From Rheum nobile (Eukaryota; Streptophyta; Magnoliopsida; Caryophyllales; Polygonaceae): a stretch of DNA of 64,000 bases. Position numbers and translations under genes: made by a program. The stretch is taken from contig WOAB01000878.1 in assembly GCA_027886185.1 (NCBI GenBank), positions 1,686,001-1,750,000 of the forward strand. The letters are read 5' to 3'. The notes under the pieces are model-generated. The model did not search any database. It saw only the letters and a list, made by a program, of their open reading frames with translations, and had not been told where the DNA came from. Numbering within the stretch: position 1 is the stretch's first letter; the number at the start of each line of letters is the position of its first letter. This document shows, piece by piece, positions 21,232 through 33,047 of the stretch.

Positions 21232-23542
21232 TATATATATATAGAGGGGCGCTCAGGTAAAACGAGTCTTGTGGTGAAACGGGTGCATAAATGAGGATCG
21301 TTGGATTAAAGAAAATGGATGGATGGATTGAGGGGTTGTAGGGATTTTATGGTAGGAGGGTTTCCACAATACAAGGCCCATAATAATCAGTTACCATAAA
21401 AAACGGATGAGAAAAAAAAGAAAATCTAAAATAGGAGAGAGAATATCCTCCAAAATAGGCAGTTAGAAGGAGATTGGAGAGAGAAAACGTAAATCCTCCA
21501 CGCAGAGCTTCGGTCCAGAAATTTATAAACTGTTCTGCATATCGACACAAAACATTTGCATATCGACACGAAAAATCTGCATATCGACACGAAAAAGATG
21601 AATATTGTACAAGTATTATTGAATAACTGTTATTCGTGATCATGGACCATGGTCAATCGTATATATACTGATATTCAAAAACATTGAACATATATGCACA
21701 TTGTGGTAATTGATATTACAATTTAAAACATACAAGTATATTTTGCATATCACTGTACACGGAGAAGGAGATTGGAGAGAGAAAAATTGCATATCATATA
21801 AGTATATTCTGCATATCACTGTACAAAAAATGCATATCCCATCCACACAAATAAATATCATATTTACGGTCAAGGAAATAATCCATAATTACAAATTGCA
21901 TTTCATACAAGTGTATTCTACATATCACTTTACAATAAATGCATATCCCATCCACACAATTGCATGGCCGAACTCAGCAAGATCTTCCTTGGTCGCGCCT
22001 GCGGCGTCCTTTCCGTGCCCGCGGCTTGTTCTTCTCAGCTTCTGACGAGAATATCACTCAGCGAGATCTTCTTTGGCCATGCCCGTGGCTTATTCTGCAT
22101 ATCAATATATAGAAAATGCATAACTCATCCACACAAATGAATATCACAATCACAACCAATGAAATAATCTATCATAAAAAAATGCATATCAACAAGTATA
22201 TTCTGCATATCAATTTATGAAAAATGCATATCTCATCCACACAAATGAATATCATATTCACGGCCAAAGAAATAATCCATAATTACAAATTGCATATCAT
22301 ACAAGTATATTCTGCATATCACTGTATGGAAAATGCATATCACTTCCATACAACTGAATATCACATTCACGCCCATATGCCCGACGGTCGATTGTTGATT
22401 CAATGCATATATTAAAATCCTGAAAATCTTCAACATTGGAAAGCAACAATATATCCTATTCTAGACTAATTACTCTCTGAAACTCCAGAAATACAACCCC
22501 CTCTTCCAATTTTAATATGAACTAACCAATTAAATTCCACTATCATGAACAAATGAATTCCAAATTGCAACAAAAAATCAAAACATGATTGTACATTCCA
22601 CCACCACAGCCAAAATAGAAGGCAAACAATACACGAAATTCACAAGACACCAGCAAAACAGCATCAATCAAAAGGGACTCGAATAAAAAAAAGACAATAA
22701 AACATGGAATTAAGATGCGAGTAAGGGGAGAAAAAGAAACGAACCACCAAGAGCAGGAAACGACACATGGGTGAATTGAGGGGGCTCGGCGAGTAAGGTG
22801 GCTCGGAGGGGAGACGCCAGCAGATCTGGGCTCGACGAGGTGCTCACCGGTGTGGAGAGCAAGGTTGAGAGGGCTCAGCGAGGTGTGCCCACCGGTGCGG
22901 GGCAGGCACGCTGCGGTGTAGGAGAGAAGGTCGTCGGTGGTCTGGTGCAGGGCTCGCAGCGGCACGGTGGGTGAGCGAGGTTGAGCGGGAGATGGGTCGA
23001 AGATTTGAGGACGGGCACGGATCTGGGTTTGTGGGGGGTCGTCGGTGTGCGTTGCCGGTGTGGGTCGCCGGCGGGAGAGAGATGAGGGAGAGATGGTGAG
23101 GCAGATCTGCGAGAGAGAGAAGAGTAGATCGCGAAGCGGTTGGACGAGCCAGGACGCGGTCCGATGGTGGTTGTGGGTTCAGCGGCACGGCGTGTTATGC
23201 GCCAAGAGAGACGGGCACGGATCTGGGTTTGTGGGGGGTCGCCGATGTGCGTTTCCGGTGTGGGTAGCCGGCGGGAGAGAGATAAGGGAGAGATGGTGAG
23301 GCAGCGAGAGAGAGGGGTCTTCGAGAGAGGTGAATCGAAATGGAAGTTGAAAAGTCGTGGAAATAGGAAATGGTAGAAATCAGATCCCATAAAATTAGGA
23401 AGGTGTGGTAATCGGGTGTGGGTAAATCTACCTTCTAATTTTGAACCTCCCTAGATTAAATCTCAGTTATCCATCTTAAACTAATCTAACGCTTTATATT
23501 TGTACACTCGTTTCACTATAAGGAGTTGTTTTACTAGAGCAT
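21232..23542 (+). mobile_element. TIR element, left copy (left arm of the palindrome)
   Basis: A 2.3-kb element whose two ends are themselves imperfect inverted repeats. The left end runs GCTCAGGTAAAACGAGTC then GTGAAACGGGTG. The reverse complement of the right end runs GCTCTAGTAAAACAACTC then GTGAAACGAGTG. Inside are degenerate AT-rich repeats (GCATATC motifs, about 21540-22350) and a GC-rich block (about 22770-23390) that resembles a plant gene leader. No transposase is seen, so it is non-autonomous. It is followed at once by an inverted second copy. Superfamily undecided; TA-rich flanks hide the target duplication. Confidence 0.75.
21720..22345. repeat. Degenerate AT-rich repeats in left arm
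   Basis: Several imperfect copies of a unit containing AATGCATATCCCATCCACAC, ATAATCCATAATTACAAATT and ATACAAGTATATTCTGCATA. The mirror repeats are at about 24690-25240 and 32238-32400. Confidence 0.6.
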
Positions 23543-23559
23543 ATATATATATATAGATC
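23543..23559. repeat. Centre of the palindrome
   Basis: A short TA repeat plus GATC separates the two inverted copies, so the loop is only about 17 bp. Confidence 0.8.
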
Positions 23560-23712
23560 TATGCTCTAGTAAAACAACTCTTTATAGTGAAACGAGTGTA
23601 TAAATATAAAGCGTTAGATTAGTTTAAGATGGATGGCTGAGATTTAATCTAGGGAGGTTCAAAATTAGAAGGTAGATTTACCCACACCCGATTACCACAC
23701 CTTCCTAATTTT

Positions 23713-24393
23713 ATGGGATCTGATTTCTACCCTTTCCTATTTTCACGACTTTTCAACTTCCATTTCGATTCACCTCTCTCGAAGATCCCTCTCTCTCGCT
23801 GCCTCACCATATCTCCCTCATCTCTCTCCCGCCGGCTACCCACACCGGAAACGCACACCGGCGACCCCCCACAAACCCAGATTCGTGCTCGTCTCTCTTG
23901 GCGCGTAACACGCCGTGCCGCTGAACCCACAACCACCATCGGACCGCGTCCCGGCTCGTCCAACCGCTTCGCGATCTACTCTTCTCTCTCTCGCAGATCT
24001 GCCTCACCATCTCTCCCTCATCTCTCTCCCGCCGGCGACCCACACCGGCAACGCACACCGGCGACCCCCCACAAACCCAGATCTGTGCCCGTCCTCAAAT
24101 CTTCGACCCATCTCCCGCTCAGCCTCGCTCACCCACTGTGCCGCTGCAAGCCCTGCACCAGACCACCGACGACCTTCTCTCCTACACCGCAGCGCGCCTG
24201 CCCCGCACCGGTGGGCACACCTCGCCGAGCCCCCTCAACCTTGCTCTCCACACCGGTGAGCACCTCGTCGAGCCCAGATCTGCTGGCGTCTCCCCTCCGA
24301 GCCACCTTACTCGCCGAGCCCCCTCAATTCACCCATGTGTCGTTTCCTGCTCTTGGTGGTTCGTTTCTTTTTCTCCCCTTACTCGCATCTTAA
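23713..24393 (+). other. GC-rich open frame in the right arm, probably not a gene
   Basis: A 226-codon frame rich in Pro, Arg and Ser. Its mirror in the left arm (22875-23390, minus) is similar but shorter. It contains a direct repeat of about 90 bp (23802-23892 and 24001-24091). The sequence after it (pyrimidine-rich, then T-rich to about 24550) looks like a plant 5' leader and intron, so the element may carry a captured gene 5' end. I recognise no protein family. Confidence 0.35.
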
Positions 24394-25235
24394 TTCCATG
24401 TTTTATTGTCTCTTTTTTTCGATTCGAGTCCCTTTTGATTGATGTTGTTTTGCTGGTGTCTTGTGAATTTCGTGTATTGTTTGCCTTCTATTTTGGCTGT
24501 GGTGGTGGAATGTACAATCATGTTTTGATTTTTTGTTGGATTTTGTTGTAATTTGGAATTCATTTGTTTGTGATAGTGGAATTTAATTGGTTAGTTCATA
24601 TTAAAATTGGAAGAGGGGGTTGTATTTCTGGAGTTTCAGGGAGTAATTAGTCTAGAATAGGATATATTGTTGCTTTCCAATGTTGAAGATTTTCAGGATT
24701 TTAATATATGCATTGAATCAACAATCGACCGTCGGGCATATGGGCATGAATGTGATATTCAGTTGTATGGAAGTGATATGCATTTTCCATACAGTGATAT
24801 GCAGAATATACTTGTATGATATGCAATTTGTAATTATGGATTATTTCTTTGGCCGTGAATATGATATTCATTTGTGTGGATGAGATATGCATTTTTCATA
24901 AATTGATATGCAGAATATACTTGTTGATATGCATTTTTTTATGATAGATTATTTCATTGGTTGTGATTGTGATATTCATTTGTGTGGATGAGTTGTGCAT
25001 TTTCTATATATTGATATGCAAAATAAGCCACGGGCATGGCCAAGGAAGATCTCGCTGAGTGATATTCTCGTCAGAAGCTGAGAAGAACAAGCCGCGGGCA
25101 CGGAAAGGAAGCCGCGGGCGCGACCAAGGAAGATCTTGTTGAGTTCGGCCATGCAATTGTATGGATGGGATATGCATTTATTGTAAAGTGATATGTAGAA
25201 TACACTTGTATGAAATGCAATTTGTAATTATGGAT

Positions 25236-25240
25236 TATTT
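25236..25240. repeat. Target-site duplication TATTT of gypsy-2
   Basis: TATTT precedes the left LTR; the second copy is at 32233-32237. Removing the element and one copy restores GGATTATTTCCTTGACC, which matches the intact left arm of the palindrome in inverse orientation. Confidence 0.9.
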
Positions 25241-27709
25241 TGTAACACCCCCAAATTTAACCCTATTTAAAAGCGTTACTGCCGATGACTCCGGACGTAA
25301 ACCCCGAAGTCACCCCAGGCTTTTCCGACGTCATAACTGACTTAAAACACAGTTACAATACTAAAATCATAACTTTTATTAAATCACATGGTCGCGGAAT
25401 TACACGATTCCAAAAACGACCCAATAATCAGAAATACAACAGCAAAAGTCTTTAACATAATACAAAATAGCACAGCGGAAATCTTTTAAACAAGGCGACA
25501 AAACAACTTGTCGAAACACCGTTCATCTTCATAGTCGTTCTAGCCTTCTCGGATCTTCAACACACCTGATGTGCCGAATCGGACGGATGACACCAGCCAA
25601 CCATGCAAGGAATATAAAGGTTGGTCAGTCTAATGAAAGACTACGTAAGGGTACAAAGCAGAGTGGTTCGAAGCAGTCGTATTAGGTTAGACTCATCGTC
25701 CCTCGAATAATAACCGAGTACGCTAGTCAACCATCATACTCCTACTAGAATAAATGAAGCAATATGATCAAGAGAAGACTCTGGAGACCGAGTCTCACAG
25801 CAATCAATCCCAAAAGAAGATTCCAAATGAAATGAGCCTTATAGGAAACAATATGACAAATGTTGGAAAACTCAACAAACACACATAACCACATCACACA
25901 AGTATCGCATACGAGCGATCTACAACTAAGACGAGCTTTTCCTAGCTGCACTAGCGCCTAGCTGCACTACTCGCCAAACATTTTAAATAAGTGCTTTACT
26001 CATACGGCACTTTATATTATGGTCAAGGCATTTTGATTATGTGCATACTCATGGCACGTATCTTATTAAATGTCAACACACACACACATCACGTTATAAG
26101 CTTTTATCATGATCAACTCGTCCCGAGACGAGAGATCTCCTGGGAGCATCTCCCGAGATTTGCTCCCCAGATATATGTGACACTAGCTAAGTGCACCACC
26201 TCTATACCCGAGTATAGAGGCTAGTCATGACTCACCAATGGTATTAGGGTCTCAATGCCCTTTTCTCCATTTAATTATCAAGAAACGACTGGACCTCTTG
26301 GGCCCCAGTAAACGTTCCTACGAATACTCGTGCTAACTAAACAGTTCAACACAGTCATATATCACATCAAAACAAAGCCATCAAGGCCAACATCATAGAT
26401 CTAACAATCTATATATATATATATATATATATCAAAATAGCGTTGCCACTAACAGTATATGCAACCTATTATAATCCTTCATATGAAATTCACCTTTAAA
26501 ATCCACAACAAAACCATTATGAACATAATAGCGTTGTATCTAGCAATATACAACCTATTATAACAGCACTTCTTTTATCAAATAATTTATCAAAATTGTT
26601 CCCAACTTAAGCAGATGAATCATCCCAAATTAATTAACAACAAACAATTGATAATTAATGAAAGTATGGAATGATGAGCAAGAGCGAACCGTCACTTGCC
26701 TGAATCTGCAGAAGCTTAAGCAAAGCTTAGAGACAACGGCTCTTGGGTCCAAAACTGGAACAGATCTGGAATAAAAATCCCTAGGAAACGACCCATAACA
26801 AGATCCTAACTTAGATTCAATACACATATATATGAATCTAAAAGAATACAAGAAGAAATCAAAGGAAACGAGCAAAGCCCAAAGCCAAACCACAAAACAC
26901 ACAACTCGGACACACATACCGCGATCGCGGCAGGTCGCGGTCGGTCGCGGTTTTCATGCTGTGACAGTGGCTAGCTCGCGAGACAACAATGGAGAATTTC
27001 TTACCCAAACCAATTTGTTTGCCTTCGATTTGTCTATGGTTCGATCTCCCAACACCTCAAAGCTTCCCACAACTCCCAAGAGCACCTTCTCAACTCAAGA
27101 ACCACTCGAAATCTCCCTCTCACGAAGCTCCAAAACTGCTCAACAATGGTGAAAAACAGAGGAGAAACAGAGGAGAAAGAAGAAGGAAGAAGAAGAGAAA
27201 GAGAGCTCCGGTTCTCACCCCTTTTATAGTCCAATTCCGAGTCTCCACCAAGGGAAACACGCAGGGAACAAGGGAACACAAGCCAAGCTAGCTGGAGAGC
27301 CACCTGCCCTTCCAGAAAAATCAGAGGAACAGAGCTACAGTAACCGCCTTTGAGAAAGACGACACTGCTCAGCAAAAGGCATTACCGCGATCGCGGCCGA
27401 TCGCGGTGAATCGCGGTTGATCGCGGTCAATCGCGGTGAGTCGCGGTTTAAAGGCCGACTTTGTTAATTCTTATCCGAACTTGGTTTGGATTAAATTTCT
27501 TAACTCCGGGTTAAATATATTTGTACATTAACGTTACATTAACCCCGAAAACACCTCAACTGTATTATATAATGCTCGGAAAATTTTACAGAGCTCAGAC
27601 CCCTTTTGAGAAGGTCCGAGACTCACTGAATTAAATCCGTCTAGTAAAACGGGCATAAGAAAAATTTAAAAATAATTCAAAATACCCTTAAAAATTACGG
27701 GGTGTTACA
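25241..27709 (-). repeat. gypsy-2 3' LTR
   Basis: 2469-bp LTR, downstream in the sense of the minus-strand element. It holds a (TA)n run near 26410, a TATA-type sequence (minus) near 27225, and CCGCGA-type clusters at 26930-26955 and 27384-27449. Confidence 0.9.
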
Positions 27710-27870
27710 TTACTACCCCCTTATTTTAAGTTTCGACCCCGAAACTTGCATTATCAAGGCCGACTACAAGTAGGGAAAGTATCTAAGTACACCCGTCTCA
27801 GTCTCCCAAGTAACCTCTTCGGTTTCTAACTTGGAGCACAAAACTCGTACCAAAGGTACCACCTTGCTAC
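27710..27870 (-). pseudogene. gypsy-2 pol C-terminal remnant
   Basis: The minus strand reads KVVPLVRVLCSKLETEEVTW and then a short end, matching the chromodomain-like tail of gypsy-1 (KVVPLVWILWSKSGSEEVTW). It lies directly beside the 3' LTR, as the end of pol should. Everything between gag and this tail is missing. Confidence 0.7.
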
Positions 27871-28122
27871 GCAACTGTCTCAAACTTCACCCTGAATGGT
27901 AATCGAGACATCTGACAAACGCTTGGTTCAAACCAAATATTTATATTAGCAAGAATATTTACAACAAAAGATTTACAACTTTGCTGCATACTTAGACTTA
28001 CTAACATAACCATCCTTAACCACAGACTGGGTAACACCCATATCCACAACCTACAACAAAAGTAGAAAGCTTTAAGCAAATGGAAAATCAGATCCATCCG
28101 CCTCACGCATCACGTAAAGACG

Positions 28123-29397
28123 TTAACCTTGACTTCCAGAAGCTACTGGAGCCTTCCCTTTATTCTGTGCAGTCGTCTGCATCGTAGGACTAGGAGCCTC
28201 CACTTGTTTATACGCAGGCCGGTTATTCTGATTAGCAGACCCTTGTTGCGCCTCCAGTCCTTTTTGCCTTTCCAGCCAACAAAACTTTTGCACGTGTCCA
28301 AACTTTCCACAGCCAAAGCATGCCTTCTTTTCCTTCTGACACATACTGTTCTTGTGCCCAACGGCACCACAATTGTAACACCGAATCGGACTCTGGTCCT
28401 GACCCGATCGTTGTGTCGACCCTCCATGAATCATTTCTGTCTTTGCCTTGCTTGACTTAGCAAAGTTAGACGGTGGCGCAGAACGTTTAAATCCGCTCGC
28501 CTGAGATTGATCTTGCATTGACTTCTGGTGATTCCTTTTATTGGTTGACTCTTCCAGAGTTACTTCCAACTTATAGGCTGCATCCACATACTGCTCCAAA
28601 GTAGAACATCCGTGACGCACCATCAGTGGCTTAATATCTGGACCCATCCACTCATGGAAGTGCCAGATCTTCTGCTCCTCGCTGGTTACATCTGACCCAG
28701 CGTATTGCAACAAATGATTGAACTTAGTCGCAAGCTCAGCGACTTTCAATCCCTCCGTCTCAGGATGCATAAACTCCTTGTGCTTCTCGTCCCTCATAGC
28801 TCGGGAAAAGAAACGGTCCATCATCTTCGTCTTGAACATAGCCCAATTCAAATCAGCCCGATCAGCCAACCCAGTATTTTCCCACCATTCACTAGCTTCT
28901 TCTTTCAACTGAAGAGAGGCTATTTGTACTTTCTCTGCCTCGGTGCACTCAACATTGCGGAATAACCGCTCCATGTGGGAAAACCAATGAGCCGCTTTGA
29001 CTGGTTCTCCTTTTCCATCATAATGGTCAGGTCTCAAAGAGTTAATGGTCTTCAACACTCGATCATAATCACCTCTCTTCCTAACCGCCTCATCTCGGTG
29101 TACATAAACAGCTGGCTCCTCAAATCTAGGAACCATTGGGGGAATTGGCACAGCTTGTGCATGTGGTGCGACAGGTTGCCTAGCCTCGGTAAGTACTTGC
29201 ATCATAATCTCCCGAATAGCTGCAACAGCTGCTGCATCAAAAACCATTGGAGCGTTGGCCGAAGCTTGGCCATTGCCTCCAGGGTTATTCTGTGACATTG
29301 ACTCGTGTTCTTCTACACGGTTCAGGTCGTCCCTTATGATTGGCCTTGGATTGCTTGGCCCAGCACCAGCGCGTATGGTATTCCTTGTATTCACCAT
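28123..29397 (-). CDS. gypsy-2 Gag polyprotein, open frame
   Basis: A 424-residue frame starting MVNTRNTIRAGAGPS at 29397, the same start as in gypsy-1. It holds the retrotransposon Gag domain (RPDHYDGKGEPVKAAHWFSH, FFSRAMRDEKHKEFMHPETEG) and two CCHC zinc knuckles near the C-terminus (CYNCGAVGHKNSMC, CFGCGKFGHVQKFC). Gag forms the cytoplasmic virus-like particle and binds the element's RNA. Unlike gypsy-1, the frame has no internal stop. It ends at a TAA just after the point where gypsy-1 continues into protease (QGHRLYEMRE; here RLYVMREADG lies beyond the stop). A free Gag, with pol supplied in trans, fits a non-autonomous element. Confidence 0.88.
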   Translation of the reverse strand: MVNTRNTIRAGAGPSNPRPIIRDDLNRVEEHESMSQNNPGGNGQASANAPMVFDAAAVAAIREIMMQVLTEARQPVAPHAQAVPIPPMVPRFEEPAVYVHRDEAVRKRGDYDRVLKTINSLRPDHYDGKGEPVKAAHWFSHMERLFRNVECTEAEKVQIASLQLKEEASEWWENTGLADRADLNWAMFKTKMMDRFFSRAMRDEKHKEFMHPETEGLKVAELATKFNHLLQYAGSDVTSEEQKIWHFHEWMGPDIKPLMVRHGCSTLEQYVDAAYKLEVTLEESTNKRNHQKSMQDQSQASGFKRSAPPSNFAKSSKAKTEMIHGGSTQRSGQDQSPIRCYNCGAVGHKNSMCQKEKKACFGCGKFGHVQKFCWLERQKGLEAQQGSANQNNRPAYKQVEAPSPTMQTTAQNKGKAPVASGSQG

Positions 29398-29488
29398 CTG
29401 TTTACCGATCAAATCCCAAGTATTAATATCTTTTCCATAATACCTATCATGATAAAGTCACTTGGAATAGATCAACTTGGTAACGTTC

Positions 29489-29671
29489 CTAGATGAACAC
29501 CAAACTGGAATACTTAGGTTCTACAACCTCAAATCTTGACAAGAGAACTGAAAACTCAAGTCTAACTGGAGATGGCAAAACCACCTCGACTTCTTCCGAG
29601 TCCTTCTGAAGAGAACAGAATGCACCCCTAACTACGGGTGACAAACATAGAATCTTAGTCTTTCTAGACAC
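29489..29671 (-). pseudogene. Remnant of the upstream extra ORF in gypsy-2
   Basis: About 40 residues (RGAFCSLQKDSEEVEVVL, then RLEFSVLLSRFEVVEP) align with the start of the gypsy-1 extra ORF (MGAFVSQLKSRKEAEVVL, then GLEFPVPPRCTEVGEP). The acidic and Pro-rich parts are missing, so most of the ORF is deleted here. Confidence 0.65.
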
Positions 29672-29758
29672 AGAAGCAAACTTTCGTGTCAGACTGTAGA
29701 AGGCACGACTATGAACGGCTTTTTATTTGAAAAATTCAGAGCTCTTGGAAAACATTTT

Positions 29759-29771
29759 AGCTCTGATACCA
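29759..29771 (-). promoter_or_regulatory. Primer-binding site of gypsy-2
   Basis: The minus strand reads TGGTATCAGAGCT, a tRNA-Met-type primer site four bases from the 5' LTR. Confidence 0.85.
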
Positions 29772-29775
29772 TTTC

Positions 29776-32232
29776 TGTAACACCCCCAAATTTAACCCTA
29801 TTTGAAAGCGTTACTGCCGATGACTCCGGACGTAAACCCCGAAGTCACCCCAGGCTTTTCCGACGTCATAACTGACTTAAAACACAGTTACAATACTAAA
29901 ATCATAACTTTTATTAAACCACATGGTCGCGAAATTACACGATTCCAAAAATGACCCAATAATCAGAAATACAACAGCAAAAGTCTTTAACAGAATACAA
30001 AATAGCACAGCGGAAATCTTTTAAACAAGGCGACAAAACAACTTGTCGAAACACCGTTCATCTTCATAGTCGTTCTAGCCTTCTCGGATCTTCAACACCG
30101 AATCAGACGGATGACACCAGCCAACCATGCAAGGAATATAAAGGTTGGTCAGTCTAATGAAAGACTACGCAAGGGTACAAAGCAGAGTGGTTCGAAGCAG
30201 TCGTATTAGGTTAGACTCATCGTCCCTCGAATAATAACCGAGTACGCCAGTCAACCATCATACTCCTACTAGAATAAATGAAGCAGTATGATCAAGAGAA
30301 GACTCTGGAGACCGAGTCTCACAGCAATCAATCCCAAAAGAAGACTCCAAATGAAATGAGCCTTATAGGAAACAATATGACAAATGTTGGAAAACTCAAC
30401 AAACACACATAACCACATCACACAAGTATCGCATACGAGCGATCTACAACTAAGACGAACTTTTCCTAGCTGCACTAGCGCCTAGCTGCACTACTCGCCA
30501 AACATTTTAAATAAGTGCTTTACTCATACGACACTTTATATTATGGTCAAGGCATTTTGATTATGTGCATACTCATGGCACGTATCTTATTAAATGTCAA
30601 CACACACACACATCACGTTATAAGCTTTTATCATGATCAACTCGTCCCGAGACGAGAGATCTCCTGGGAGCATCTCCCGAGATTTGCTCCCCAGATATAT
30701 GTGACACTAGCTAAGTGCACCACCTCTATACCCGAGTATAGAGGCTAGTCATGACTCACCAATGGTATTAGGGTCTCAATGCCCTTTTCTCCATTTAATT
30801 ATCAAGAAACGACTGGACCTCTTGGGCCCCAGTAAACGTTCCTACGAATACTCGTGCTAACTAAACAGTTCAACACAATCATATATCACATCAAAACAAA
30901 GCCATCAAGGCCAACATGATCTAACAATCTATATATATATATATATATATATATATCAAAATAGCGTTGCCACTAACAGTATATGCAACCTATTATAATC
31001 TTTCATATGAAATTCACCTTTAAAATCCACAACAAAACCATTATGAACATAATAGCGCTGTATCTAGCAATATACAACCTATTATAACAGCACTTCTTTT
31101 ATCAAATAATTTATCAAAACTGTTCCCAACTTAAGCAGATGAATCATCCCAAATTAATTAACAACAAACAATTGATAATTAATGAAAGTATGGAATGATG
31201 AGCAAGAGCGAACCGCCACTTGCCTGAATCCGCAGAAGCTTAAGCAAAGCTTAGAGACAACGACTCTTGGGTCCAAAACTGGAACAAATCTGGAATAAAA
31301 ATCCCTAGGAAACGACTCATAACAAGATCCTAACTTAGATTCAATACACATATATATGAATCTAAAAGAATACAAGAAGAAATCAAAGGAAACGAGCAAA
31401 GCCCAAAGCCAAACCACAAAACACACAACTCGGACACACATACCGCGATCGCGGCAGGTCGCGGTCGGTCGCGGTTTTCGTGTTGTGACAGTGGCTAGCT
31501 CGCGAGACAACAATGGATAATTTCTTACCCAAACCGATTTGTTTGCCTTCGATTTGTCTATGGTTCGATCTCCCAACACCTCAAAGCTTCCCACAACACC
31601 CAAGAGCACCTTCTCAACTCAAGAACCACTCGAAATCTCCCTCTCACGAAGCTCCAAAACTGCTCAACAATGGTGAAAAACAGAGGAGAAACAGAGGAGA
31701 AAGAAGAAGGAAGAAGAAGAGAAAGAGAGCTCCGGTTCTCACCCCTTTTATAGTCCAATCCGAGTCTCCACCAAGGGAAACATGCAGGGAACAAGGGAAC
31801 ACAAGCCAAGCCAGCTGGAGAGCCACCTGCCCTTCCAGAAAAATCAGAGGAACAGAGCTATAGTAACCGCCTTTGAGGAAGACGACACTGCTCAGCAAAA
31901 GGCATTACCGCGATCGCGGCCGGTCGCGGTGAATCGCGGTTGATCGCGGTCAATCGCGGTGAGTCGCGGTTTAAAGGCCGACTTTGTTAATTCTTATCCG
32001 AACTTGGTTTGGATTAAATTTCTTAACTCCGTGTTAAATATATTCGTACATTAACGTTACATTAACCCCGAAAACACCTCAACTGTATTATATAATGCTC
32101 GGAAAATTTTACAGAGCTCAGACCCCTTTTGAGAAGGTCCGAGACTCACTGAATTAAATCCGTCTAGCAAAACGGGCATAAGAAAAATTTAAAAATAATT
32201 CAAAATACCCTTAAAAATTACGGGGTGTTACA
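29776..32232 (-). repeat. gypsy-2 5' LTR
   Basis: 2457-bp LTR with a minus-strand TATA box (TATAAAAGG context, about 31744-31754). CCGCGA-type clusters lie upstream (31907-31971) and downstream (31443-31478) of it. Differences from the 3' LTR are few: single bases and a variable TA run. This suggests a younger insertion than gypsy-1. Confidence 0.9.
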
Positions 32233-33047
32233 TATTTCCTTGACCGTAAATATGATATTTATTTGTGTGGATGGGATATGCATTTTTTGTACAGTGATAT
32301 GCAGAATATACTTATATGATATGCAGTTTTTCTCTTTCCAATCTCCTTCTCCTTGTACAGTGATATGCAAAATATACTTGTATGTTTTAAATCGTAATAT
32401 CAATTACCACAATGTGCATATCTGTTCAATGTTTTTGAATATCAGTATATATACGATTGACCATGGTCCATGATCACGAATAACAGTTATTCAATAATAC
32501 TTGTACAATATTCATCTTTTTCGTGTCAATATGCAGATTTTTCGTGTCGATATGCAAATGTTTCGTGTCGATATGCAGAATAGTTTATAAATTTCTGGAC
32601 CGAAGCTCTGCGTGGAGGATTTACGTTTTCTCTCTCCAATCTCCTTCTAACTGCCTATTTTGGAGGATATTCTCTCTCCTATTTTAGATTTTCTTTTTTT
32701 TCTTATCCGTTTTTTATGGTAACTGATTATTATGGGCCTTGTATTGTGGAAACCCTCCTACTATAAAATCCCTACAACCCCTCAATCCATCCATCCATTT
32801 GCTTTAATCCAACGATCCTCATTTATGCACCCGTTTCACCACAAGACTCGTTTTACCTGAGCGCCCCTCTATATATATATATTTCTTTTATATGAGCTTA
32901 ATATAACTATAAATATCCACAATAAACTCCGAAATTATTCCCAACACAACAAAAAAGTGTGGTCAATTTGGTTCTTAAGCTGCCCCTTTTCCTCCTCCCA
33001 ACAACCAAGGCTAGGCTTCTTTTCACACAAGTACATAAATCTTAAGA

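Larger units (their letters stand above)
25241..32232 (-). mobile_element. Non-autonomous Ty3/gypsy retrotransposon (gypsy-2), pol deleted
   Basis: A 6.99-kb minus-strand element with near-identical 2.46-kb LTRs (25241-27709 and 29776-32232) and a 5-bp TSD. The primer site is at 29759-29771, and a purine tract (minus strand) abuts the 3' LTR at about 27710-27727. The 2.07-kb interior keeps a remnant of the extra upstream ORF, a complete gag frame, and only the last part of pol. Gag and the extra-ORF remnant are clearly homologous to gypsy-1, so both belong to one lineage. The deletion removes protease, RT, RNase H and most of integrase. Movement would therefore need enzymes from a related autonomous copy. 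Confidence 0.9.
23560..32882 (-). mobile_element. TIR element, right inverted copy, split by gypsy-2
   Basis: Reverse-complement counterpart of 21232-23542. It runs 23560-25240, is interrupted by the gypsy-2 insertion and its TSD, and resumes at 32238-32882. The two parts sum to about 2.33 kb against 2.31 kb for the left copy. Only scattered differences were seen where I compared the arms. Together the copies form one near-perfect palindrome. Confidence 0.8.

Noticed and set aside
22875..23390. Minus-strand 171-codon frame in the left palindrome arm
   Set aside because: Low-complexity Pro/Arg/Ser composition, several frames open at once and different ends in the two arms. More likely captured leader DNA than a gene.
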